DNA of 20,022 nucleotides from Glomus cerebriforme (Eukaryota; Glomeromycota; Glomeromycetes; Glomerales; Glomeraceae): the NCBI GenBank assembly GCA_003550305.1, contig QKYT01000814.1:27319-47340 (forward strand), written 5' to 3'. The translations under genes and the position numbers were made by a program. The notes beneath the pieces were generated by a model. That model was given only the letters and a program-made list of their open reading frames with translations. It did no database searches and was not told where the DNA came from. This document shows, piece by piece, positions 1 to 8,319 of the stretch (positions within the stretch are counted from its first letter, which is position 1; each line of letters opens with the position of its first letter).

Positions 1-194
1 ATTCCATACTCCTTAAATTCCCATCCGGTTAACTTGAGAAATGAATCACCGGTGATTTTTTCCTCCTCAAGCCTCGTAAAAAAGCCATCACCGACTTCTA
101 TGCNTTTTAATTTGGGATCTTTCCGCAAGAACTCGATAAGACTTTCCGTTTCATATTCTTTTACCTTGTNAGCTAGAGTGGAACTGGAAGACAT
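1..194 (-). CDS. SAM-like domain protein, N-terminus only
   Basis: The reading frame starts at the ATG at 194-192 and stays open to the window edge, giving 64 complete codons. The start MSSSSTLA is followed by a helical segment (KVKEYETESLIEFLRK), a middle part with GDGF, and LTGWEFKEYG at the edge. This is the pattern of the sterile-alpha-motif-like domain that opens many multi-copy Rhizophagus proteins, where it precedes a variable effector or signalling domain. SAM domains mediate protein-protein contacts. What follows the domain lies outside the window, so the full product is unknown. Two codons contain N. No stop or frameshift is visible. The family call is from memory of the motif order. 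Confidence 0.6.
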   Translation of the reverse strand, partial: MSSSSTLAXKVKEYETESLIEFLRKDPKLKXIEVGDGFFTRLEEEKITGDSFLKLTGWEFKEYG

Positions 195-900
195 CTTGTT
201 TTNCTAAATATAACTGATAAGGCCCATGGTGAGAAAAACTCATTCCCATACATACATAACTTCTGGCATATACATACCTTATTTTGCGTTAGCTACGCTA
301 GTGAAACTATTTTACGAGAAAGTTTTTTGCGGAGCGACAAGCCGAAGAAGTTGGCTGAACTTCCACATACCACTACATGCTTTATATCTTACTGGAAAAA
401 TATAAGGAGGTATGAGGCGTAATTAGTATTGTCATATGATGCCAAGAGTCCCTTGAAAGCACATGCAAATGGAATCCTCTTACCTTTTCACATGGAGATC
501 TACCAGAGAAACATATAGTTAGTCTTACGTCTGACGATCTCAAAATTGTGACTCCCTCAGCCCTTCATAGCATATGCTTTTGGCGTTAATACTTACTTTT
601 AGAGTTGGTTCTGTATTGCTTCTAGACATTCTTTCACGTTTCTCATGATTGTTTAGGGAAAAAAATAAAGGTTAATATGTTTTTTCGAATATATATGCGT
701 AAATTAATATGTCGCACAGACCTGTCTTGTGATCCACTTATTTTTTGTCACACAGGAGTGGCCCAGCAAATTCTTCTGAGCTGATGATCATTACTCCGAA
801 TTAGTTAGATCGGTAGAGTTGTATGCGCCATAAATAATACTGTATATGCTGTATCTTTAAACAAAAAATAAAATCACGCGATCACTGCTTTGGATAATCG
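195..900. other. intergenic, no gene recognised
   Basis: About 700 bases lie between the SAM-type gene start and the protease remnant. Both strands were read. Reading frames are short and full of stops, and no RNA gene or strong repeat was found. A slightly G+C-richer patch near 325-365 could be a coding scrap but resembles nothing I know. The part next to 194 presumably holds the promoter of the SAM-type gene. Confidence 0.5.
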
Positions 901-1298
901 TTATTCTGCATTAGATTCATATTTTACTTCTTCGAATNGGATCGCAAAATNATCGTCTAATAATAGTTTTGAATTGCGTATATCTAAAGTTGCACCACTT
1001 TCTCGGAACCAAGGACCTCCCAAGATTAAATCAGGAAAATGATCTGGCCAATCTGGTCCAACAACTATGAATTCAGTGGGTATGCTTTTATGCTTCTCGC
1101 TATCATTAAAGCTGATATGCAGATCAACCTTTCCTAATGTGGAATAGGATGCGTCCGGAGTTTTAATGCTATTATTTTCACCGTGATATGTAATTTCTAA
1201 TTCACCAATATGTTTTTGGCTAATGCAATTTACATCAGCACACATATCAATTGATGCCTAGGAATATTTTCTTCGACTATACAATTCACGAATACCAT
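901..1298 (-). pseudogene. retropepsin-like aspartic protease remnant
   Basis: The main open part (1245-901) reads ADVNCISQKHI near its start and ILGGPWF-GATLDI-KLLL near its end. These fit the substrate-flap and ILG segments of a retroviral-type aspartic protease as found in Ty3/gypsy gag-pol proteins. The catalytic Asp-Thr-Gly position reads Asp-Met-Cys in frame (codons at 1248-1240), so activity is almost certainly lost. A TAG at 1260-1258 closes the frame upstream, while another frame carries plausible upstream protein (MVFVNCIVEENIPR, from an ATG at 1298). One missing base near 1257 would link the two. No reverse transcriptase or LTR is seen nearby, so this is an isolated fragment. Two N bases lie near its end. 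Confidence 0.55.
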
Positions 1299-1483
1299 TT
1301 TATTATGGCATATATAATGTTCAAATATAAAATAAACCTCTATTCAACGCTTGGTAAAATAATCAAGTGAGATGAATGATTTTGATCGGTTACCATTTTG
1401 TGATATTTTATATATGCTAGATCTTAGGCGAACGAAAAAATAAAATTAATAAATGATGTCCCACCCCTAACCCTTATATGTGA

Positions 1484-2653
1484 TTAGTTTTCATCGAAGA
1501 GCATGAATGGGTTTGCTTGATTGTAAGGCACTCCACGAGGTCTGTAATTTACTATAGTATACCTTTGTGATGGTGCAGTGTTATTTTTAGGACTATGTCA
1601 AAGAGCTTGACTAGCAATAGTATTAGCTTTTGACAGATTCCTAATCCCACTCTCTACAACTGCAAATACAGCTCCTAAATTACGTAAAGAACTAGGGAGT
1701 AATGGCTTACCAGTTTCGGGAAGAAATTTAGCTTTTTTCAGAAACGTACTCAAGATTCTAGTTCCAGGCGTCCCTGGATCTCCTAGCTGTCCAGAAGATA
1801 TTGCTTCCTGAATCCATGTAAGCAATTGCCTTGCCCGCTCCTCATTCTTTTCAAGTGATCTAAACACCCGAGGAATATCCTGTTGACCTCGGTTTTTTAC
1901 GTATCCTGTTACACCTCCATTAGATATACGCAGATTTTTAATTTCAGCTGGACGGATATAGAGCATGATCATTACATCAGCTAAGGCCTGTTTATTGGGT
2001 GTATTAGATACATCATACGAATCCAGTCTCTCCTTAACCGATTCTAGCGAGAAGTGGTCTGGATAATGAATTCCTTCATCTTCGCATAATAAACTCCTCT
2101 CCTTTTGGATTTTATTCGATAAAGTGGTCATCTCTGGAATCTTCGTAGCTTCGATTATTGCCTCTGGGGCATTAAGCTTCCGCAATTCCGTTCGGAGCCT
2201 ACTGAGACTAGATGTGCCGGCAACTGGATTAGAGGATGTCTCGGCTAATGCTTTAGCTATAACTTTTACTTCTTTTTCACCAAGGCTGTCCCGCATAATA
2301 CGCTGGGCCGTTTCTCTAATAGTTTCTCCTTCTGGGATAATATCTGATACTTGGCAGGCGCTTTTAGCACAGCATATATTCACTTCCGCTTCTGCCCCTC
2401 CTTCTTTGGGGATTACTTGACTTTTAGTTCGACCGCCTCTTTGAGAAGGTATCAACACGAATGCCTGTTCTTTGCTAAATTCATACCCTTTTTGAAGCCG
2501 ATTACGGGCCTGTCACCTTTTTTCTCTATCTACCGATGGCACACCAGTTGTCAAGAGTTCAAGTATTTCTGGCGCATACCAGCTAAGCTCTTCGAGACTC
2601 ATTTCATTGGTGAGCTCGTGGTCTGTAATGAACTTGGTTGTAATAGCAGACAT
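1484..2653 (-). pseudogene. tyrosine recombinase/integrase-like protein, two nonsense codons
   Basis: One frame runs from the ATG at 2653-2651 to a TAA at 1486-1484 (389 codons), broken only by a TGA at codon 47 (2515-2513) and a TGA at codon 352 (1600-1598). The C-terminal half looks like a tyrosine recombinase. The first catalytic Arg lies in MLYIRPAEIKNLRI (Arg234), a Lys follows in YVKNRGQ (Lys253), the HxxR box appears as SSLR (Ser321, Arg324), then His353 directly after the second stop, and a candidate nucleophile Tyr365 in PSQRYTIV. The first box His being Ser may be a family trait or decay. The second TGA sits where relatives I remember have Arg, so a CGA to TGA change is likely. The N-terminal part (KGYEFSKEQAFVLIP, then a Cys-containing stretch) resembles nothing I can name. 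The protein would cut and rejoin DNA during element integration. It belongs to a multi-copy Rhizophagus family. Confidence 0.65.
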
Positions 2654-2656
2654 TGA

Positions 2657-2722
2657 GTGGTATGTAGATTATAGGTGGTAGTTAGATTAATCCGTGGTAT
2701 TCAGATTATATTAAGTGGGATA
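2657..2722 (+). repeat. three 19-bp-type units, same family as the 9.2-kb minisatellite
   Basis: Three imperfect copies of GTGGTA(T/G)NNAGATTA stand in tandem and are followed by TTAAGTGGGATA. They begin three bases upstream of the recombinase start codon. The same unit and the same TAAGTGGGATA string occur at 9209-9410. Confidence 0.6.
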
Positions 2723-2946
2723 AAGTTCAATTCGAAAAAATATTCCGACAATTCACTATCTTATGATCGGTGGGCAAAAAAAGAATATTATAACTTATTG
2801 CGGGCTCTCTATGAGACCACGAGCTCCGGCCAGGATATCTTTTATATATATTTGAAAATTGTGGGTAGATAGAATATGCGAAAAAAACATAGTCATGGAA
2901 TGGGGGTTCTGTGGCTATGAATAAATCGTTCTCGAAAAGTTATATT
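2723..2946. other. short intergenic stretch with a possible coding scrap
   Basis: On the plus strand a frame ending at 2872 reads in a protein-like way near its end (KKEYYNLLRALYE, then SSGQDIFYIYLK). I do not recognise it and it lacks an identifiable beginning. It may be a displaced exon or chance. Nothing else is seen. Confidence 0.2.
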
Positions 2947-3491
2947 TTAGTAAAGCGCCCTCGCTAAGGCTAGTATGTGTCCTGGTCCTAAAGCGTTTGT
3001 ATTGGAAAATGCGTCATATAAAGCACCCGGTCTGTGCTTTGAAGGAGCCAAATTTGGGTGGCGGAGGAATTTCATAAGCACGTTGTTCCTCTAAGCTATC
3101 GTCTCTTCATGCCCCAAGTTATTCCTATTAGTGTGGACAAGTTATCACTGGGATACTTCATTTCGATTAAATTCTGGAGCGAAGATAATTTATTTTTTTT
3201 GAGAGTAAATAAACTCATTCCACTTTCTACAGCCGATTCCATGCTAATGATAAACTCGTTACGAATATCTGATCTAATCGCTAAGATAGATAAAGGCAGA
3301 ATTAGAGCTGGGTGGTAGAAGTTGGCTAAGGGGTCTAATTCGAATTCGCCAGCATGCATAATTCCAATGTCTTCTATATATTCTGAAAGTCTATCAGTAT
3401 ATTTATAGCCTTCTTGAATCAACTTCTGGAATAGCCTCCCATTTGAGTCGATCCATCGGCCGGTCAGAATGTTGAGTACTGCTTTTTGCAT
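2947..3491 (-). pseudogene. unrecognised protein, frameshifted C-terminus
   Basis: The first 131 codons from the ATG at 3491 are open and protein-like (MQKAVLNILTGRW, then YIEDIGIMHAGEFELDPLA, NFYHPALILPLSILAIRSD). A TAG follows at 3098-3096. One frame over, the protein-like reading continues as LEEQRAYEIPPPPKFGSF, and after another frame change near 3025 as ALYDAFSNTNALGPGHIL to a TAA at 2949-2947. The simplest reading is one gene of about 180 codons with two small indels. No catalytic motif, signal peptide or clear membrane helix stands out; the middle segment LILPLSILAI is hydrophobic but short. It is transcribed away from the zinc-type gene at 3612 and lies between recombinase and primase-helicase. 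Function unknown. Confidence 0.45.
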
Positions 3492-3611
3492 TATAGTCTA
3501 TAGCGTTAGTATGAAAAGATAATTTATCTCATTAAAATACTGATTAATTTAAATACATATTTTATTATAAAATTAAAAGTGAAAGAGGGTTCTATATCCT
3601 AAAATACTTTC
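3492..3611. promoter_or_regulatory. presumed shared divergent promoter region
   Basis: Only 120 very A+T-rich bases separate the start of the minus-strand unknown gene (3491) from the start of the plus-strand Cys/His protein (3612). Any promoters for both must lie here. The TATTTTATTATAAAATTAAA stretch near 3558-3578 could serve as a TATA-like element, but no specific site can be proven. Confidence 0.35.
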
Positions 3612-4114
3612 ATGGTTCCCTTTACTTGCCCGTATATCAAGAGAGATGGTACTATTTGTGGAAATAGATGCTGGCTCCCTAAAGGGTGTTATAGGCACTG
3701 GAAATTGTATGAAAAAAAATCAGAAAAAAAAACCGTCTTTTTAGTGGTTGCGTATATCCTACTGATGCTGATTCGGGGTATTGCCACGACCACTCTGCCA
3801 GTATTCATTCGCACAAATATCGAATGAGGCAAAAGTGTAAGGCTGAGACTCTTCAACCTGAAATCCCTGAAGCTCCAATTTCCAAGTTAGATGATAGTAG
3901 TGCTTCGATCCATGAACACTTGTTTCCCGCTTCTTCACAACTATTTGCAGATTCGTTAGGAAGAAATTTAACAGATTCGATCCGGGTCAAAATACTAGGT
4001 GATAGGGTTGTAATTAAAGGCTCACCCAGAATCTATGAAGCTCCGATTTCTGAGTTAGATGATGAGTTAGATGATGAGGATATGGGTGTTGACTCTTTGG
4101 GGATTAGTGGTTAG
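3612..4114 (+). pseudogene. small Cys/His-rich (zinc-binding) protein with a -1 frame break
   Basis: The start reads MVPFTCPYIKRDGTICG and continues with Cys6, Cys16, Cys20, Cys26 and His29, spaced like a zinc-binding knuckle. The frame then runs into an A-run (3711-3732). After it the original frame turns into hydrophobic nonsense ending at 3827, while the -1 frame reads SGCVYPTDADSGYCHDHS, a second Cys/Cys-His-x-His cluster. That frame continues through KYRMRQKCKAE and an acidic tail containing PISKLDD and PISELDDELDDED, to a TAG at 4112-4114. The two halves clearly belong together as a protein of about 165 residues. I know similar short Cys/His proteins from Rhizophagus but no function. 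The break is either an indel in the homopolymer, a sequencing error, or ribosomal slippage, because A_AAA_AAA lies in frame at 3725-3731. Confidence 0.5.
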
Positions 4115-4273
4115 CTTGAAATTTAGAGCATTAGGAACCCCCTCTGAATTATCTGCCAGAAAGTAAGCAAAAAAAATATTATTAGTTGATTATTATACAA
4201 AATTTTGGTAGAAGCCTACATCTCAAAGTATGTGACTATGTATCCTGACCGAAGTGAGAATTTTTTTATGATA

Positions 4274-4360
4274 CATACCTGAATAAGTGTAGTCTTCTTC
4301 GTAATCTTATATAAAAAATTGGAAGAAGACTACACTTTTCTAGATATATATTCAGGTATG
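4274..4360. repeat. hairpin repeat, copy A, at the 3' end of the primase-helicase gene
   Basis: A perfect 16-bp stem pairs 4285-4300 (AAGTGTAGTCTTCTTC) with 4322-4337 around a 21-base loop. Outside it, CATACCTGAATA (4274-4285) pairs with TATTCAGGTATG (4349-4360). The repeat ends three bases before the stop codon of the gene on the minus strand. A near-identical copy lies at 8078 on the far side of the gene in the same orientation. Confidence 0.85.
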
Positions 4361-4363
4361 ATA

Positions 4364-7300
4364 TTAACACATATCAAATAAATTCTGAATATCTTCTGAA
4401 ATTTGCGTATTATCAACTTTGCTAGAACTAGAAAGATTACCTAATAATAATTCATCAGGTGAGATCTTACTATATCCATATCGAGTATCCTTACCATTTT
4501 CCCAATAAATTTCTTCCCCTGTTTGGTATGAAGGAAACTTGGGGACATCCTTGCTATCGAATAAACCAACTAAATGATAATATCTTTGACTCTTATCAAC
4601 AGCCTTAAATTTCAATCCATAAGTTGCGTAAAGGGATACATTTAATAAACCAAGTTTCGCTCGGATTGTTTTTAATCCTGATTTTTTAGCACTGTGCGAT
4701 GCATCTGTATTATCAAATACTCGAGCCATTTTAGGTACTAAACCCTGGAGATATGATATCGATTCGGGAGAACCCATGCGCGTTTTGACTTCATTAGCTT
4801 TATATCGTGCTCTATCATCGATATCTCTAGCTGGTGTGCAAATTCTTAATAATTCCAGGCAAATTCGATGTCTCTCAGCCCGGGTTGCAGTTGTGAGCCT
4901 ATCTTCTCTGTAATTTTTACGGAATATAGCCTCAACGGCCGTTTCATTGTTAGTACCAGCATCTCGTAATTGCTTATAAGCCCTAAACCATTTCATNTGA
5001 TTGTAATTCCCATACTTTGAGANGAAATTCTCGGTCAATGATTCAGGCGAAATCTCATAACAATCCACAATATGATGCCNGTCTAAAGANCGCATCTCTT
5101 CTAAAGTCTTCTTTGGTTTATTCTCCAATAATTCGGCAGTCTCACGATCGACAATAATAGCATTAGATACATCTGCTATCTCCTCTGCTTTAATGGTAGA
5201 GGAACTCGCCTTCACTATTTGGGATAATGACATCGAAGTATCTTCAGGTTTAGGAATGAGTTCCATTAAAGAAATTACCATACCCGCATTTCGGAGAAAA
5301 TCAACCATCCTCCAACCAAATAAGTGCCGGGAACGGAATCTTTCCAACATATAGGCCACCCATAAACGAACAGTTGGTACGTCCTTACTCCAGATGATAG
5401 AATCTATATCAGGAAATATTCCTCTATTCTGAAGTTCCCGGGGGAGACTTTCGCGTTTGTCATTTAACAACCATTGAAATAATCCTTTCTCTGTGACTGG
5501 AACGTTAGAAGATCTCTGCTCAATATGGCATATATAATCTTTAATGCACCGCATGCGGAATAACATCTGATTCAATCCGGCATTTGTTTCTATGTAGCTA
5601 TTAAAAAGACAGAATGCTCGCTCAAACTTAGGATTAGTGCAGGATACTCCTATTTTTAAAGTGCTTGTATAGGCAACTATGTCTACGTCTTTCCATGATT
5701 CTTCAACGTTGCTGAAGTCATGAGCCTTTTCCACCAGATCAGACTTGCCGTGATATTCCTTGATCCGTAATTCTGGAAAATCAGTCTTAAGAGCACGAAC
5801 AATCCCTTGTACATCCTTTCTGAGGTGGCAGATAAGTGATGCACTTTTCTGACTCTCAAAAGGCAATAAAGACATCTGTTTGGCCCAATCCCAGAGTTCA
5901 GCTAACACTGTTTTTTTATTAGGAGCCATGCGAAAAGTCTTACCTTTCTGGGGTTGATAAGTATTGTGGATAATTGAGAATGGTATATCCTTGCGGAGGG
6001 CCTTAATCCATTCGATATTAAGGTCAGTTAGATCATTATCCATGACAATAATGTGCCTCGCCTCTTGGATTAATTTATATAATTTTTCTATTGATTGCCC
6101 CGCCATACGACTTTGCGCCTGAGCAATTATAGACACTATTTCATCAAGCCACAAATCGTATTGACTCGGGAGACATTTACATTTTTTATTACATTTGCAT
6201 TTATTANCAATACGGTGTAAACTCTCTATTTGACATACTACCCTCTTGTGATCGGGTAGATTTATATTACCATCGATATCGCAATATGATTTGAGGTTAA
6301 GTCTTATAGTGACAGCATTAGAATAAGAATATCGCGTAGATAATACGAGCAAATTTACGTCATCAGGAATATCCAAATTTTCAAGAGTATACGTTTTCCC
6401 TGTTTCCCAAGGCGATCCCATATAAATATCGCCTTCATTTGGTAATGGCCTTACATATCTCTCCTTATATGTTTCTGTAGATGTAAGGGCTTCATTATAC
6501 TTGGCCCAAGATGGAAAATTTACGAAGGCTTTAGGAAAACCTGGGCTTTTTACCTTGTGAGAGGGTTGTGGAGAATTTTTATTTTCTTGCCGAATTTTTT
6601 CTGCAATAAATGGGTCGCATTCAAAAACTTCCCCAGGTTCATCACTACTTTGCTGGAAGCATTTTACAATGAATGTTCCACTGCTAGCATATACACGACC
6701 AAACCACCGCTGATCCTTGTCATGTATACGTTTACATAGTGGACATTCTAGTGGAGCTTTCCGGTTAAAATATATGAAGTTTTGCGAATCATTTTCTTCG
6801 ATATTCCAATCCCTAAGATAGTTAGAATGTTTTTGCAAAACTAAGTTCGCGCATTTTTGTAATACATCATGTCCCACGATTATCTTTAGTGGATTGTTAT
6901 TTTTTTTTGTGCTAAGTATACAGGGTCTAACTTTAAGACATAAACTAATAGGTGGTTGGACTCTAGTATGATCGAGTTCGTTCTACCCATTATCTAGTGA
7001 GAATTGAAGAATACGTTTTACACGACCTTTTTTTGCCGAACCAATTAAGCGAAGGTTAAAATTTTGACCAGGTAATTTCTGATCAATAAACTTGCCAAAT
7101 TTTTCTCCAGTTAAGGTATATACTAATTTGGTGAATGCTTTAAGCTTATGATGATCGATAAGGAGAACTGGTGCATATAAAATATGATAACTGCATTTGC
7201 TGGGATCTGATGATGTAGTAACTATTAACCCTTTGAGAATGTCTTTCCAACCACAGTCAAGAATTCGGTACAGAGCTCTTATGAAAGATCAACAGATTCG

Positions 7301-7939
7301 AATGAACACTTCTTGTCCCTTGATATTAGCTGTTTCCATATCCCCTTTTGATGCATCGATATCGATCACAGCTCTTAAAGGTTTTTGGCCGTTAATACAT
7401 TCATGAATCCCGGGTAAACCATACACTTCAGAAATGTCGTCAGCAATGGAAAAATTCGGGGCACGATCACTATCTTGGTCGATTTTGATAACCAATTTAT
7501 CTTCCACCTCACTTCGATCATAAGCGTTATATAAGCTAGAGCCTTTTTCATTCGGAAAGAGGAATGAATAGATTGGGAGGAAATCCAATGACCCTTTATC
7601 TTCTGACATATCCCTAGGTGATGATGAGAGAATCTTCTGAATGGCATTTAGCAAATCCTTAGGGGAAAATTTATCATTGAACTTTTCTTGCCTCAAAGGA
7701 TATGTCACATTAACCTTTCGTTCTTTTACAACCTCGGTAGTGCTGGTTGAAGCGCAGGGAGCTTCTTCATTATCTGACTCATAATTAGACTCGTAGTCAT
7801 TATAATCATCTGATCTCAAATCAGATTCATTATCACTATAACTATTTGAGTCAGATAAATATTCATCGGGGTGGGCGCCGTCGTAGTGGGCGAGAGTTCC
7901 GGAGCGATCAGTTTGGTCGAAAATAGCTGGTGTATGCAT
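4364..7939 (-). pseudogene. primase-helicase fusion: PrimPol/UL52-like primase plus origin-binding-protein-like helicase, two nonsense codons
   Basis: One frame of about 1,191 codons runs from ATG 7939-7937 (MHTPAIF) to TAA 4366-4364, broken only by TGA at codon 217 (7291-7289) and TAG at codon 319 (6985-6983). After an acidic Ser/Asp/Glu-rich N-terminus comes an archaeo-eukaryotic primase: motif I AVIDIDAS (Asp193, Asp195), motif II KCSYHILY (His252), motif III FIDQ...LRLIGSAKK (Asp286, Arg297). A UL52-like zinc site follows (Cys399, Cys402, His406, Cys427). The helicase part has a Walker-A-like SPWETGKT (Lys515), a DEIV box (Asp599-Glu600) and QMLFRMR as motif VI. A Cys-rich insert CKCNKKCKC precedes the DEIV box. 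Known relatives prime and unwind DNA at replication origins. Both stops fall inside the primase half. A shorter helicase-only product from Met355 (6877) is possible. Several N bases occur. The family is multi-copy in Rhizophagus, commonly labelled replication origin-binding protein. Confidence 0.8.
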
Positions 7940-8077
7940 GATNTTAGTTCGAAAAGATATACTAACTTTATAAAATTCAGAAATGTTTAATTTATTTTTT
8001 TTTCGATGGATGTAAAAAAAGATGATAGCAAACTTAGACAGCAAATCGAAAATGAAANACAAGCGGATATGTAACAA

Positions 8078-8130
8078 AAGTGTAGTCTTCTTCGTAATCT
8101 TATATAAAAAATTGAAAGAAGACTACACTT
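8078..8130. repeat. hairpin repeat, copy B, upstream of the primase-helicase gene
   Basis: Arms 8078-8093 (AAGTGTAGTCTTCTTC) and 8115-8130 pair over 15 of 16 positions around a 21-base loop. The loop and the right flank (TTTTCTAGA...GTATTCGGGTATG) match copy A at 4285 almost base for base, in the same orientation. It lies about 140 bases upstream of the presumed start codon. Confidence 0.85.
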
Positions 8131-8157
8131 TTCTAGACATGTATTCGGGTATGGTAT

Positions 8158-8230
8158 GAAGTCTTCTGCGTAATTATATTATATAAAAATGGCAGAAGAC
8201 ATACTTTTCTAGATATATACTCGAGTATGA
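8158..8230. repeat. hairpin repeat, copy C, with a compensatory stem change
   Basis: Arms 8161-8169 (GTCTTCTGC) and 8192-8200 (GCAGAAGAC) pair perfectly around a 22-base A+T-rich loop. Compared with copies A and B, T became G in the left arm and the partner A became C in the right arm. The right flank TTTTCTAGATATATACTCGAGTATGATAT continues the repeat. It lies about 80 bases after copy B. Confidence 0.8.
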
Positions 8231-8262
8231 TATAGCCTCCGCGTAATAATATAGAGGTATAC
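8231..8262. repeat. possible fourth, degenerate hairpin copy D
   Basis: CCTC (8236-8239) pairs with GAGG (8254-8257) around CGCGTAATAATATA, which echoes the GCGTAATTATATTATATA loop of copy C. It could also be chance similarity in A+T-rich DNA. Confidence 0.3.
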
Positions 8263-8263
8263 C

Positions 8264-8319
8264 AAAAAGAGATACGAAGTTGGCACCTTCAATTCTCTAA
8301 CCAACTGATCCACTAGCCC
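8264..8319 (-). pseudogene. tRNA-like 5' half with Gly(GCC)-type anticodon arm and T-run
   Basis: On the minus strand GGGCTAGTGGATCAGTTGG and then TTAGAGA resemble an acceptor strand, D arm and Pol III A box (TGGNTCAGTTGG). GAAG-GTGCCAA-CTTC then forms an anticodon-like stem with a 7-base loop holding GCC in the anticodon position after T. The T arm (B box) is missing and the sequence runs into TTTTT. It is therefore a truncated tRNA copy or the head of a tRNA-derived short element, not a working tRNA. Confidence 0.45.

Noticed and set aside
2124..2656. Plus-strand open frames across the recombinase
   Set aside because: They are antisense to a better-supported frame with recognisable recombinase motifs.
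3058..3318. Plus-strand frame of 86 codons
   Set aside because: Antisense to the protein-like minus-strand unknown gene; its composition is not convincing.
3728..3827. Transmembrane segment in the small Cys/His protein (VFLVVAYILLMLIRG)
   Set aside because: It appears only in the frame that runs on after the break. The -1 frame gives a second Cys/His cluster that fits the protein better.
6983..7291. Recoding of the TGA as selenocysteine or an altered genetic code
   Set aside because: A TAG also interrupts the same gene, relics throughout the window carry mixed TAA, TAG and TGA lesions, and intact frames end normally. Decay or sequence error is simpler.
7197..7647. Short open frames on both strands within the primase domain
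   Set aside because: They lie out of frame or antisense to the primase-helicase, whose motifs explain this stretch.
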